Origin: an uncultured Lachnospiraceae bacterium
GTDB taxonomy: Bacteria > Bacillota > Clostridia > Lachnospirales > Lachnospiraceae
Length of the DNA stretch: 18,840 nt
Reading direction: 5' to 3'
Assembly (NCBI GenBank): GCA_910579395.1
Contig: CAJTUC010000052.1
Span: 1 to 18,840, forward strand
Notes under the pieces: model-generated
The model's input: only the letters and a program-made list of their open reading frames with translations
Told to the model about the DNA's origin: nothing
Databases searched by the model: none
Position numbers and translations under genes: made by a program
Shown here: in pieces, positions 1 through 6,926 of the stretch
Layout: each line of letters begins with the position of its first letter
How positions within the stretch are numbered: the stretch's first letter is position 1

Positions 1-148
1 GATACTCCAGCCCCAGTTTTTCGTCTAAAATACATAAAAGAATCTTCTTTATGTACCGGTAAAAAATAAAGGCTTCCATTGATTTCCTATGTATCATAAT
101 CCAAAAACTGCTCCTGATTCCACACCATTCTGACAGCTTCTGTGGTTT

Positions 149-186
149 ATGCCACATATTTGATAAAAATGTGGCATAATATGCCA
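149..186. repeat. Overlapping dyads upstream of the TetR gene
   Basis: ATGCCACAT (149-157) and ATGTGGCAT (169-177) form a perfect 9-bp inverted repeat with an 11-nt loop. The right arm also joins TATGCCA (180-186) in a second dyad, TGGCATA-A-TATGCCA. Three alternating half-sites about 55-90 bp upstream of the promoter suggest an operator, perhaps for the TetR protein itself; a small terminator for a gene left of the window is the alternative. The rest of 1-239 holds no gene I can support. Confidence 0.45.
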
Positions 187-239
187 AGGTTTCTCTATGC
201 TGATTCTCTCTGTCTTGAAACGCCAATAATACTCCTGTG

Positions 240-268
240 TTGATTTTTTGACTTGAGTGTATTATAAT
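240..268 (+). promoter_or_regulatory. Sigma-A-type promoter for the TetR gene
   Basis: TTGATT (240-245), a 17-nt spacer and TATAAT (263-268) match a housekeeping promoter. Transcription would begin near 275, leaving an 84-nt leader before the ATG at 359. Confidence 0.6.
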
Positions 269-358
269 ACAGCCGGGTACAACCCTATAAAATATAATTT
301 CAAGAGTTGTATTGCAATTTCTCTCCATGCAGTGCAGCCTTTCAGGAGGTTTTTTATT

Positions 359-928
359 ATGGCAGCCGATAAAAAAACAGACCTGCGGATTCAGAAGACA
401 AAGGATTCCATCCGTAAAACCTTTGAAGAAATGATCTGTGAAATGGATTACGAACAGATTTCTATCAAAGAACTGGCACAGCGTGCCCGAATCAACCGAA
501 AAACATTCTACTTACACTACAACACGTTAGATGACCTTCTTCGGGAAATCCAGAATGAAATGGCACAGAATTTTATCAAACGCACCCAGGGGCTGGAACG
601 CCCACGCGATATGGATAAAATCACACGGGAATTTTTTCTGTGCAGCGAGGAACTGGGAAAAATCGGGGAACGAATCACCTGCAGCGGCAACTATAAGTAC
701 ATCAGCCGTAAAATCACAAATGACATTATGAATCAGACCTGGAAAAACGGAGCGGCATCATCTGCTGAAAACCCCTATATCCAGAACATTATCATGACAT
801 ATGCAGCACAAAGCACTTTGGAAATTTACAAACAATGGGTGGCTGATGGGAAAAAAATTCCCCTTGAGGATATCATCAAAATCGCTGCCCGGCTTATCTG
901 TAATGGCATTAATGGCTTAAATTCATAA
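359..928 (+). CDS. TetR/AcrR family transcriptional regulator
   Basis: A 189-residue protein with a TetR-type N-terminal DNA-binding domain. The helix-turn-helix lies around residues 30-55 (ISIKELAQRARINRKTFYLHY), ending in the family's typical TFYLHY segment and followed by a helical ligand/dimer domain. The start is set by AGGAGGT at 344-350, nine bases before the ATG; the frame is open further upstream but has no signal there. The ligand is unknown. No efflux pump or enzyme lies beside it on the same strand, so its target may be off the left edge or distant. The C-terminal part resembles the TetR_C_7-type regulators common in Firmicutes, by pattern only. Confidence 0.85.
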   Translation: MAADKKTDLRIQKTKDSIRKTFEEMICEMDYEQISIKELAQRARINRKTFYLHYNTLDDLLREIQNEMAQNFIKRTQGLERPRDMDKITREFFLCSEELGKIGERITCSGNYKYISRKITNDIMNQTWKNGAASSAENPYIQNIIMTYAAQSTLEIYKQWVADGKKIPLEDIIKIAARLICNGINGLNS

Positions 929-934
929 TTTTAC

Positions 935-979
935 AGCGTAACCTGTCAGGAGTATATCATTTCAGTCGATTACGCTTTT
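935..979 (+). terminator. Possible weak terminator after the TetR gene
   Basis: AGCGTAA (935-941) pairs with TTACGCT (970-976), followed by TTT. The stem is short and the 28-nt loop long, so this is tentative. The rest of 977-1090 shows no gene or clear signal. Confidence 0.25.
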
Positions 980-1090
980 CTAATTACAATTTTAACATCT
1001 GTTCCGCAGATACCATTTGCAGACAGTCTCCATATGAAGTTGTCTGTCCTTAAATCCATCTTTGGCTGCATTCATTTACTCCGTTAGAAC

Positions 1091-1108
1091 GTGTGCCACC
1101 GGGCACAC
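1091..1108. repeat. Second hairpin downstream of degV
   Basis: GTGTGCC (1091-1097) and GGCACAC (1102-1108) form a perfect 7-bp GC-rich hairpin with a 4-nt loop. Read on the minus strand it directly follows the degV terminator, giving the two-hairpin layout seen at several other gene ends in this window. Confidence 0.55.
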
Positions 1109-1113
1109 CAAGA

Positions 1114-1142
1114 AAAGAGGATTCGCATCGCGAATCCTCTTT
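1114..1142 (-). terminator. Intrinsic terminator of degV
   Basis: A perfect 13-bp stem (arms 1114-1126 and 1130-1142) with a 3-nt loop starts six bases after the degV stop codon. On the minus strand it ends in TTTTCTT, a classic intrinsic terminator. Confidence 0.8.
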
Positions 1143-1148
1143 ATATGT

Positions 1149-1985
1149 TCATATCGTCACGATCACACCGCCGTCATTGGCATACATACTGCTGATTCCT
1201 GCGGTATCCATGATGATGACATCTTTGACCTCCGTCCTCGCAAGCAGCTCTTTTTTGACAAAAGCGGCTCTGTCCGGACAGTTACAATGGGATATCATCA
1301 GCGTTCTGTCCTTCATATCCGGCACTTCCGATACCATAATGCCTGCCAGCTTGATAATCGCTTTCTTCATGCCGACCGCCTGACTTTTCTGCTTAATGAC
1401 ACCATGATCGCCGCACATGATGGGCTTGATATTCAACGTGGATACGACCATTGCCTTTACGCCGGTGAGTCTTCCGTTCTTCCGCAGCGTTTCCAGATTA
1501 TCCAGAATAAAATAGGTTCTCATTTCTTCACGGAAAGCTTCCAGTTCTTTCACGGTATCTTCAAACGAAAGCCCTTTCTCCTGAAGTTCCATCGCTTTCA
1601 GGGCATACTGTGTCTCGCCGCTGCTCGCCGATTCGGAATCGAAGATACAAATATTTTTCTCCCCGTACTGCTCATGATACAGGTTTTTCCCGAGTGCCGC
1701 ACTGTTATAACTGCCGCTCAGGTGTGAAGATAAGGTAATCACAAAGACGTTTTCCGCTTCGGTGCGATATGCCTCCATATATTTTTCCGGCGACGGACAG
1801 GATGATTTGGGACATGTAGGGCAGACTGCGACCTGTGCAAGAAATTCCGCCTGATTAAAATCTCTGTCATCCATAATCTGATAATCGCCCACTTCCAGCC
1901 CTAACGGAATAAACTGGAACCGTTTGTCATTTCTATATTCTTCCGGCAATTCACAACAGCTGTCTACTACAATTTTATACTTCAT
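1149..1985 (-). CDS. DegV family protein (fatty-acid-binding)
   Basis: A 278-residue protein, usual DegV length. It starts MKYKIVVDSCCELP, has the family's FIPLGLEVGD segment near residue 25-35 and the SSHLSGSYNSA loop near residue 90, the region that contacts the fatty acid carboxylate in DegV/FakB structures. In other Firmicutes these proteins present fatty acids to the FakA kinase; no FakA is in this window. Start chosen because GGAGG lies seven bases upstream of the ATG at 1985; an upstream in-frame ATG at 2009 lacks a good site. It stands alone with its own promoter and terminator. Confidence 0.9.
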   Translation of the reverse strand: MKYKIVVDSCCELPEEYRNDKRFQFIPLGLEVGDYQIMDDRDFNQAEFLAQVAVCPTCPKSSCPSPEKYMEAYRTEAENVFVITLSSHLSGSYNSAALGKNLYHEQYGEKNICIFDSESASSGETQYALKAMELQEKGLSFEDTVKELEAFREEMRTYFILDNLETLRKNGRLTGVKAMVVSTLNIKPIMCGDHGVIKQKSQAVGMKKAIIKLAGIMVSEVPDMKDRTLMISHCNCPDRAAFVKKELLARTEVKDVIIMDTAGISSMYANDGGVIVTI

Positions 1986-2026
1986 AAAGCCTCCGCAACT
2001 ATTCCACATGGTTTTAATTACTACTT

Positions 2027-2056
2027 ATGATAACACGAGATGCTTTGTTCTGTAAA
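2027..2056 (-). promoter_or_regulatory. Promoter of degV
   Basis: On the minus strand, TTTACA (2056-2051), an 18-nt spacer and TATCAT (2032-2027) form a sigma-A-type promoter, giving a leader of about 35 nt before the degV start at 1985. Confidence 0.6.
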
Positions 2057-2070
2057 TAGATTTTCTTTAC

Positions 2071-2113
2071 TTTCATTCATGAAAATTTCATTCATGAAAA
2101 TTTTCATGAATGA
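2071..2113. repeat. Tandem 15-bp repeat and 26-bp perfect palindrome
   Basis: TTTCATTCATGAAAA occurs twice without a gap (2071-2085, 2086-2100). The second copy continues into TTTTCATGAATGA (2101-2113), so 2088-2113 is a perfect 26-bp palindrome. It ends two bases before the -35 box at 2115, so an operator for the downstream gene, or a shared site with divergent degV, is likely. Confidence 0.7.
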
Positions 2114-2114
2114 G

Positions 2115-2144
2115 TTGACAAGGATTGATCGGAATGGTTAGAAT
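2115..2144 (+). promoter_or_regulatory. Promoter of the DUF5721 gene
   Basis: TTGACA (2115-2120), an 18-nt spacer and TAGAAT (2139-2144). Transcription would start near 2151, leaving a leader of roughly 155 nt. Confidence 0.6.
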
Positions 2145-2149
2145 TTGAG

Positions 2150-2308
2150 GGAGAAGAACAGAATACGCAGGCAGACAATTGTGTAAAATTCGTATAGGTA
2201 ATTGCGAAACTATGTTTTCAAAGGCTTCTGCACAACTGCTGTCTTGGAAATCATGCATTTCGCAATTGTCTAAAGATTCGTAAGCAGAGAGGAGCATAGT
2301 TCTAAAAA
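2150..2308 (+). other. Structured leader upstream of DUF5721
   Basis: The leader holds AGACAATTG (2173-2181), AATTGCGAAA (2200-2209) and TTTCGCAATTGTCT (2258-2271). The last segment is perfectly complementary to either of the first two, so two alternative long-range pairings compete. I recognise no known riboswitch class, and T-box hallmarks are absent. Confidence 0.35.
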
Positions 2309-2806
2309 ATGATTGCTTTTAAAATAAAAAATGTCAAACAATTTATGGGGAAATTTCTGGCTTCTGAAGCTTTTGATCTGTTTCTGGTCGAAGAAGCTTC
2401 TATCAGCACTTACAATACCTTTCAAATAGACGGCCGGCAAAACCGGGATTTCTATACGGCGGAAGAATGGGAGGATAAAGAGATTCGGCCCTATGATTTC
2501 ACCGAATGGAAAAAACTGCGGCCCATCTGCTATTCCCTCATCAAAGGAAACCACACTCCCAGCGCTTTCAAATTCGTGCTCCATCTCATCCCGGAGCATG
2601 TCGCTTCGATTCTGCAAAAAGGCGATACCGGCATTACACCGCAGCAGGTCAAAGCATTTGTCCTGACGGTCAAATATGATGAAACCGGCCTGACGCTGGT
2701 GACAGGGACTTCTTTTCATACTTTCATTCTGGATAAGAGCGCGGATGAAGTGTGGGATAAGGCGATGGGGAAGTTTCTTGACAAACGGGAAGTTGTATAT
2801 GAATAG
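2309..2806 (+). CDS. DUF5721 family protein, function unknown
   Basis: A 165-residue soluble protein with no signal peptide or membrane segment. The N-terminus (MIAFKIKNVKQFMGKFLASE, then FDLFLVEEASI and YNTFQIDGR) matches my memory of the DUF5721 family of Lachnospiraceae, whose role is not known. A purine-rich GAGAGGAG lies at 2287-2294, 14 bases before the ATG, longer than usual spacing. It has its own promoter and a palindrome next to the -35 box, so it is probably regulated singly. Its TAG stop lies at the base of the following hairpin. Confidence 0.8.
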   Translation: MIAFKIKNVKQFMGKFLASEAFDLFLVEEASISTYNTFQIDGRQNRDFYTAEEWEDKEIRPYDFTEWKKLRPICYSLIKGNHTPSAFKFVLHLIPEHVASILQKGDTGITPQQVKAFVLTVKYDETGLTLVTGTSFHTFILDKSADEVWDKAMGKFLDKREVVYE

Positions 2807-2930
2807 CGTGAGAAAGATTTGCCGAAGGCAAATCTTTCTCACGCTGGAGAATGCCTAAAAAGCGGCATTCTCCCTGACAAACTTGTTTGTCTTGAGATTT
2901 TGAGATTCCGCGGAGCAAAAGCGCGGCTCC
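2805..2930. repeat. Run of four hairpins between convergent genes
   Basis: Four successive inverted repeats follow the DUF5721 stop. The first is a perfect 19-bp stem (2805-2823 with 2827-2845, loop GAA). The second is GGAGAATGCC/GGCATTCTCC (2846-2855, 2864-2873), the third GACAAAC/GTTTGTC (2876-2882, 2885-2891) and the fourth GGAGC/GGCTCC (2912-2930). There is no T-run, so they may terminate poorly but could protect 3' ends of both convergent messages. The first two closely match the array after yitT at 16705-16766. Confidence 0.8.
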
Positions 2931-2976
2931 AAAGAGACATAACGTTGTCCGGCTTCTCATTTCAAGTTTATTCGGG

Positions 2977-3909
2977 TTATCTCGATACGCTATCCGGTTT
3001 GATCTCAAATTTTCCATAGTACTGCTCTGCCCAGACGGATACCGTGCAGGTGTCTGGAGTGTCTATGGGGATTTCGAAATCTTCCATGTCGATGTTTTTT
3101 TCATCGAACAGGATTTTTTCATCGGAATCTTTAATCTGTATGCGCAGCCGGCCTTCTGCTGTCACACAGGACAGAGAAAGGGTCACGGGCGCGTCAATTA
3201 CAAGTTCAAAACGATAAGGTTCCGCATTCAGGCCATCGGCCACACATTCGATGCTCTCCGGCCAGTTATTGACGATGGGGTCATCCGGCATATCAGGTAG
3301 TTCCGGCAATTCCGGTAGTTCCGACAGTTCCGGTAATTCCGGTAGTTCCGGCAATTCCGGTAGTTCCGACAGTTCCGGCAATTCCGGTAGTTCCGTTAGT
3401 CCGTTTCCGCCCTTTCCCAGATTATAGCGGATGCCGTCTCCAACAATGAAAATCTCAAAATCGCAGACTTCATAATCACCGTTTCCCGAAAGTTTGAGCA
3501 CGCTTTCTTCTTCCGTGACCTTCAGACTGGTGTCGAAGGCTTCATAAGAGGCATCTTCACATTCCGCAATCACGGTTTCCGTTCCGTCCGCCGCGGTGTA
3601 CACAAGGCGGATACTACCCTTTTTTCCATTCAGCGCGCCTTCGACCGTAGCAGTCTGCTCCTCTTCGGCGCTCATTCTCACGATACCGTTTTCCGTATCG
3701 CTTCCAAGATTTGCGGTTCCCTGAATCATATAACCGCCGTCCTCTGTCTCCGCGGTAAAATCGCTGTAATAACTCGAATGGCTGCCAAAAAACTGAAAGG
3801 AGAGCTCGCTGTGTTCTCCCATCGGAGCCGCGGCACAGCCGGAAAGCATGAGCAGGGAGCAGACAGCCGCTGCCGCCATGACAGTTCTTCTGTTTTTCCT
3901 AAAAGCCAT
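2977..3909 (-). CDS. Lipoprotein with PEL/SEL repeats, last gene of ECF operon
   Basis: A 310-residue predicted lipoprotein. A basic N-terminus (MAFRKNRR), a hydrophobic stretch and the lipobox LSGC near residues 22-25 indicate export and lipidation. An N-terminal domain (about 30-165) of alternating beta-like segments leads to a run of three-residue repeats (LPEL, SELPEL) around residues 170-205, then a C-terminal beta-rich domain. The repeats look like an extended charged spacer between two extracellular domains. GGAGG eight bases upstream fixes the start at 3909; the gene overlaps the upstream gene by 11 bases. I do not recognise either globular domain. An envelope role is inferred from the operon. 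Confidence 0.75.
   Translation of the reverse strand: MAFRKNRRTVMAAAAVCSLLMLSGCAAAPMGEHSELSFQFFGSHSSYYSDFTAETEDGGYMIQGTANLGSDTENGIVRMSAEEEQTATVEGALNGKKGSIRLVYTAADGTETVIAECEDASYEAFDTSLKVTEEESVLKLSGNGDYEVCDFEIFIVGDGIRYNLGKGGNGLTELPELPELSELPELPELPELPELSELPELPELPDMPDDPIVNNWPESIECVADGLNAEPYRFELVIDAPVTLSLSCVTAEGRLRIQIKDSDEKILFDEKNIDMEDFEIPIDTPDTCTVSVWAEQYYGKFEIKPDSVSR
3296..3394 (-). repeat. 9-bp tandem repeats inside the lipoprotein gene
   Basis: Eleven consecutive 9-bp units of the form G(G/A)(T/C)A(G/A)TTCC, each encoding three residues (PEL or SEL). A higher-order 45-bp unit of five 9-mers occurs twice with one difference, followed by one extra 9-mer. Near identity of the units implies recent expansion by slippage or unequal crossing over. 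Confidence 0.9.
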
Positions 3910-4282
3910 AATAGTATCCTCCATACCACATTCCATAATCGACCGCCGCCATGATCATCGAAAAGAGCATCATGAGCAGAATAATGAGAACGGAACCGAA
4001 ATCATATTTAAAGTTCGTTTTTTCCGCATTTTTTCCGATACAGCCAAGAAGAATTTCCACGCCGAGGAAAATCAGGACGATTGGCCAGCAATCGAAGATC
4101 AGCCTGTAATTAATTGCTGGCAGCGCCATACGGACAAGGAACAGAATACCATATAAAATCAGGACAAGACCACAGGTAACTGTACCAACTCTATGCGTAC
4201 GGCCGGCCGACCCTTTTTCCAGTCTTTTCGTATCTGTCATTTCCGGCATTTCCATTATTCTTACATTTTCCGATTCATTCAT
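3899..4282 (-). CDS. Small membrane protein with LiaF/DUF5668-like segment
   Basis: 127 residues. A polar N-terminus of about 30 residues is followed by three hydrophobic segments (around 33-53, 60-82 and 95-112). The middle one, IFDCWPIVLIFLGVEILLG, has the W-P-x-x-L-x-x-x-G-x-x pattern of the LiaI/LiaF-type transmembrane domain (DUF5668). The C-terminal tail is aromatic and glycine-rich (GMWYGGYYYGF). The start has an AGGCAGGG-like site. The downstream lipoprotein gene begins inside its 3' end, implying coupled translation. Function is inferred only: an envelope sensing or accessory protein of the ECF sigma operon. Confidence 0.7.
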   Translation of the reverse strand: MNESENVRIMEMPEMTDTKRLEKGSAGRTHRVGTVTCGLVLILYGILFLVRMALPAINYRLIFDCWPIVLIFLGVEILLGCIGKNAEKTNFKYDFGSVLIILLMMLFSMIMAAVDYGMWYGGYYYGF

Positions 4283-4326
4283 AAAAATAACCCTGCCTTT
4301 CTCTCAACCTGAGACATTTGTCCCGG

Positions 4327-4989
4327 TCAAGCATTACCGTTGTGCTCTTCGGTATTTTCCACAACTTCCACCTGTTCAATCCGTTCTACCGGTATTACAT
4401 TTTCGGTATTTCCCGCAGGATTTGCGGCCGCAGGACTTTTTACATCATCCAGTTTATCCAGTTCTTCTTTTTTCCCCTGTATCAGCTTGACACCCAGCCA
4501 GATAACGACAAGGGCAATAATGACTTTCGGCAGGTCGTCGCTGACGATGTCGGTGAACCGGGAAATATATTCATAATAGAAATCACTTCCTACAAGATGC
4601 CACAGCATACGGCAAAATGCCTGCCAGAGCATGGAAGCGCCCAAAATGATCAGGATAATCGCGAGCGCTTTCCTGTATTTTCCCACAATGGAATCTTTGA
4701 AAGAGCCAAGTTCCGTTTCATTGAGGCCGAACAGATATCCGTCCTCGACCCGGTAAAATTCTTCATCGCTCAGGGCACCCAGATTATTCGCATGGAAAAA
4801 GCTGTATACCCAGATAACAAACGGCAGAAACGCCACAATGCCGATTCCCGTATAACCGGTCAGCATAACACATATTGCAAAAATGCTCAGCAGGCTGATG
4901 CCCGTTTTCATAAAACCAAGATACATTTCTCCCGCCCCGGGCAGGAATGAAAAACAAAACAGTAAAAAACGATTTTTCTTCTTTTTCAT
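4327..4989 (-). CDS. Polytopic membrane protein of ECF sigma operon
   Basis: 220 residues. After a lysine-rich start come two hydrophobic segments around FLPGAGEMYLGFMKTG, a pattern like TM2-domain proteins. A cytoplasmic-looking stretch with EEFYRVEDGYLFGLNETELG follows, then two more helices. The second of these, VIIALVVIWLGVKLIQG, resembles the LiaF-type segment also seen in the next gene. The tail of about 45 residues is acidic. Its ATG shares a base with the anti-sigma stop (TAATG), so it is translationally coupled. It may present or stabilise the anti-sigma factor in the membrane; that is inference. Confidence 0.7.
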   Translation of the reverse strand: MKKKKNRFLLFCFSFLPGAGEMYLGFMKTGISLLSIFAICVMLTGYTGIGIVAFLPFVIWVYSFFHANNLGALSDEEFYRVEDGYLFGLNETELGSFKDSIVGKYRKALAIILIILGASMLWQAFCRMLWHLVGSDFYYEYISRFTDIVSDDLPKVIIALVVIWLGVKLIQGKKEELDKLDDVKSPAAANPAGNTENVIPVERIEQVEVVENTEEHNGNA

Positions 4990-5465
4990 TAATATTGACC
5001 CTCCGTTCCAATTAATCGATCTAATCTTCCGTTCAATCTACTGCAGGCTTCATCCAGTCTGTTGCTGAAGCGGTACAGGAATCCCTGCTGCTCCAGCCAC
5101 TCCGCTTCCGAAACCGGCCCTTTTGAATCCTCTTCGTCCTGCCATTCCTGCATCGTTCCGGCTTTGCCGCCGTCTTCCGGTCGGATATTTTCCGGTACGA
5201 TCAAAATGAGACTGAGCGCCGCCGCAGTTGCCGCAATGACTTTCATGCTGTAAGAGAACAGCGATACATTTTTCATGCGCTTTCTTTTCCGATGGACCCG
5301 TTCAATGATCTCATCCCGAAAACCTTTCGGGGGACACATCATCGGCTCCGCTTCGGTCGCCGCGATCAGCTCCTGCAACGCTTCATCAGACAGATAGGAC
5401 GGAACCGCCCGCTTCGTCATGCCGTTCTTTGTGTAATTTCTGATATTATCTTCTACCCTGTTCAT
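4989..5465 (-). CDS. Probable anti-sigma factor, single membrane helix
   Basis: 158 residues. An N-terminal region of about 75 residues, strongly basic near the membrane (HRKRKRMKN), precedes one transmembrane segment (residues about 75-93, MKVIAATAAALSLILIVP). An acidic outer region of about 60 residues follows. The HxxxCxxC zinc motif of ZAS-type anti-sigma factors is absent. Position and topology make it the partner of the ECF sigma factor: its ATG overlaps the sigma stop codon (ATGA), the usual arrangement for sigma/anti-sigma pairs that need balanced amounts. Confidence 0.75.
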   Translation of the reverse strand: MNRVEDNIRNYTKNGMTKRAVPSYLSDEALQELIAATEAEPMMCPPKGFRDEIIERVHRKRKRMKNVSLFSYSMKVIAATAAALSLILIVPENIRPEDGGKAGTMQEWQDEEDSKGPVSEAEWLEQQGFLYRFSNRLDEACSRLNGRLDRLIGTEGQY

Positions 5466-5980
5466 GCACTGTTCTCCTTTCTGTATATTTTTCGCAGCAT
5501 ACTGCGCGCCCTGTAAACCTGCGTCTGTACCGTCTTGACCTTCATGCCGCGGCTTCCGGCAATCTCCCTGACGTCCATCTCGTCATAATAGTAGGCTTTG
5601 GCAATTTCGTCATAAGGTTTTTTTAAACGCCTGCAATTCATCAGCAGCATTTCCTTCGTTTCCTGTTCCATGCAGACTGCTTCCGGCGACTTTGACGTAT
5701 CCGCTGCCTCCATACTGCTTTCCAGATAGATATCCTCCGTCGGGATGCTCCTTCTTCCGGAATGGGACATATAGTCGATACATTTATTGGTCGCAATCCT
5801 GCAGAGCCATGCTTTCGGATTACTGCCATCAAAGTTCCTCAAATGCTCATACGCAGAAAGGAATGTTTCCTGTGCCAGGTCTTCGGCGGCGAAATAATCT
5901 GCTGTCATCTTATAGCAGATGGAAAAAACAAGATTCTGGTAAGAATCGATCAGCGCTGTTAATTGTTCTTCCGTGTGCAT
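5462..5980 (-). CDS. ECF-type RNA polymerase sigma factor
   Basis: 172 residues, normal ECF length. Region 2 (about 12-72) contains LVFSICYKMTADYFAAEDLAQE and FDGSNPKAWLCRIATNKCIDYM, with the core-binding and -10-recognition helices. Region 4 (about 118-165) contains the helix-turn-helix DVREIAGSRGMKVKTVQTQVYRAR that reads the -35 element. Between them is a short linker with no extra domain. The start has GGGGAGGCGGGG upstream. It is the first gene of the five-gene operon and probably activates its own promoter (see 6019-6049). The inducing signal cannot be read, but the membrane-rich operon suggests envelope stress. Confidence 0.9.
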   Translation of the reverse strand: MHTEEQLTALIDSYQNLVFSICYKMTADYFAAEDLAQETFLSAYEHLRNFDGSNPKAWLCRIATNKCIDYMSHSGRRSIPTEDIYLESSMEAADTSKSPEAVCMEQETKEMLLMNCRRLKKPYDEIAKAYYYDEMDVREIAGSRGMKVKTVQTQVYRARSMLRKIYRKENSA

Positions 5981-6018
5981 GTTCCCCGCCTCCCCTCTGT
6001 TTTCTGCGTTTTCAATAA

Positions 6019-6049
6019 TTAGAACGGAAAAGGCCTTTTTATGTCTTCA
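6019..6049 (-). promoter_or_regulatory. Candidate autoregulated ECF promoter
   Basis: On the minus strand, TGAAGAC (6049-6043), a 16-nt spacer and CGTTCTAA (6026-6019) resemble the TGAAAC-N16-CGT pattern of Firmicutes ECF promoters. No sigma-A pair with good spacing is visible. A 12-bp palindrome AAAAGGCCTTTT (6028-6039) lies in the spacer. Only partly consensus. Confidence 0.4.
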
Positions 6050-6075
6050 ATATTTTTCAATTTTTTTTAAATTTT

Positions 6076-6912
6076 TTATTTTTTAAACATGTACTGATAT
6101 TTCTTCGCCTGAAAACGGATGATTTCACCGATTCTTCTTTTTTCCGCACCATGATAAGCGCGCCCATTCTGCATACCGTTCAGAACATCACGGACGGAAT
6201 TGATCATCTCATTCGCTGAAAAATCGAATTTCAGATGCTTACCGTAGAGTTCGTTCGCCGTTTTCAACTGTTCATCAAAGTTACCTGAAAAAGGTCTGGC
6301 TGTAACGGCGTGATAGCACTCCACCATGCCCTTTTCCGGCGGACAGACATTTTTCGTATCCGAGAACAAAGCCTGTGCCATATCAAAAACAGGAGCGAAA
6401 CGGTATTCCTTCTGTATCGTATCATACAGCAGCATGATATTGCCGGTATGACGGCCCACATTCAAAAAGAAGGTATCGAGTTCTAACAGACTGGTCAGAT
6501 AAACGCCGAAATCATCCAGACCGGTCAGGTTTTCCACCAGTTCCACCGTGTATAAAATGCGTTCTTCCACATCCGTGATCCGTTCCAGCATCTGTGCAAG
6601 TCCAAAACTCGTATAGCTTTTGGCCAGTCGCTCAAGCGATATCAGTTCTTCATTCTCCTTCTTAAACTCCAGACTGCGGCACCCCCTGTACTGCTGCCCG
6701 TCATAAGAAATGGTGACAGGCTCATACACTGCAAACTCTCCGATATTGGAACGTTTCAGCAAATGAGACACAACTGCCTCCGCCAGGCTCTCAAAACCGA
6801 GCATGTCGGCCTTATACCAATAACCATCCTGTTTCCACTTCATTTGACTGCCCAGAGAAGAATACTCTGCTCCGGTCACAATATAATCCTTTGAAATTTC
6901 TATCGTGCTCAT
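6076..6912 (-). CDS. HipA/HipT-like kinase-fold protein
   Basis: 278 residues. The ATP-lysine region fits YWYKADMLGFESLAEAVVSHLLKRS (about 32-56). The catalytic loop appears as NVGRHTGNIMLLYD (151-164), the metal-binding segment as FAPVFDMAQALF (172-183, Asp 177). HipA-family kinases normally carry D-R-H in the loop; here the codon is GGC (Gly 153), which would remove the catalytic Asp. ATG 6912 is preferred over an upstream in-frame GTG because GAGGGGG ends eight bases before it. It follows the HTH gene by 14 bases and is surely co-transcribed. Probably the toxin or effector half of a HipBST-like pair; activity is uncertain. Confidence 0.65.
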   Translation of the reverse strand: MSTIEISKDYIVTGAEYSSLGSQMKWKQDGYWYKADMLGFESLAEAVVSHLLKRSNIGEFAVYEPVTISYDGQQYRGCRSLEFKKENEELISLERLAKSYTSFGLAQMLERITDVEERILYTVELVENLTGLDDFGVYLTSLLELDTFFLNVGRHTGNIMLLYDTIQKEYRFAPVFDMAQALFSDTKNVCPPEKGMVECYHAVTARPFSGNFDEQLKTANELYGKHLKFDFSANEMINSVRDVLNGMQNGRAYHGAEKRRIGEIIRFQAKKYQYMFKK

Positions 6913-6926
6913 AGAAAACACCCCCT

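Noticed and set aside
2..157. Open minus-strand frame reaching the left edge
   Set aside because: Open for about 50 codons from ATG 157 and further upstream, but with no ribosome binding site, running under the TetR upstream dyads, and with no recognisable family. Could be a remnant; not enough to annotate.
2088..2297. 69-residue minus-strand frame over the DUF5721 leader
   Set aside because: It covers the promoter, palindrome and leader dyads and has no ribosome binding site.
2150..2308. T-box or known riboswitch
   Set aside because: No T-box core sequence or known aptamer motif was seen; only alternative pairings are supported.
2270..2842. 190-residue minus-strand frame
   Set aside because: Antisense to DUF5721 and starts inside the following hairpin; regarded as a shadow.
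3296..3394. CRISPR-like array
   Set aside because: The repeats are 9-bp, contiguous and in frame within the lipoprotein gene, with no spacers.
6052..6075. Intrinsic terminator after the HipA-like gene
   Set aside because: The region is a T/A-rich run without a GC stem, so termination there cannot be claimed.
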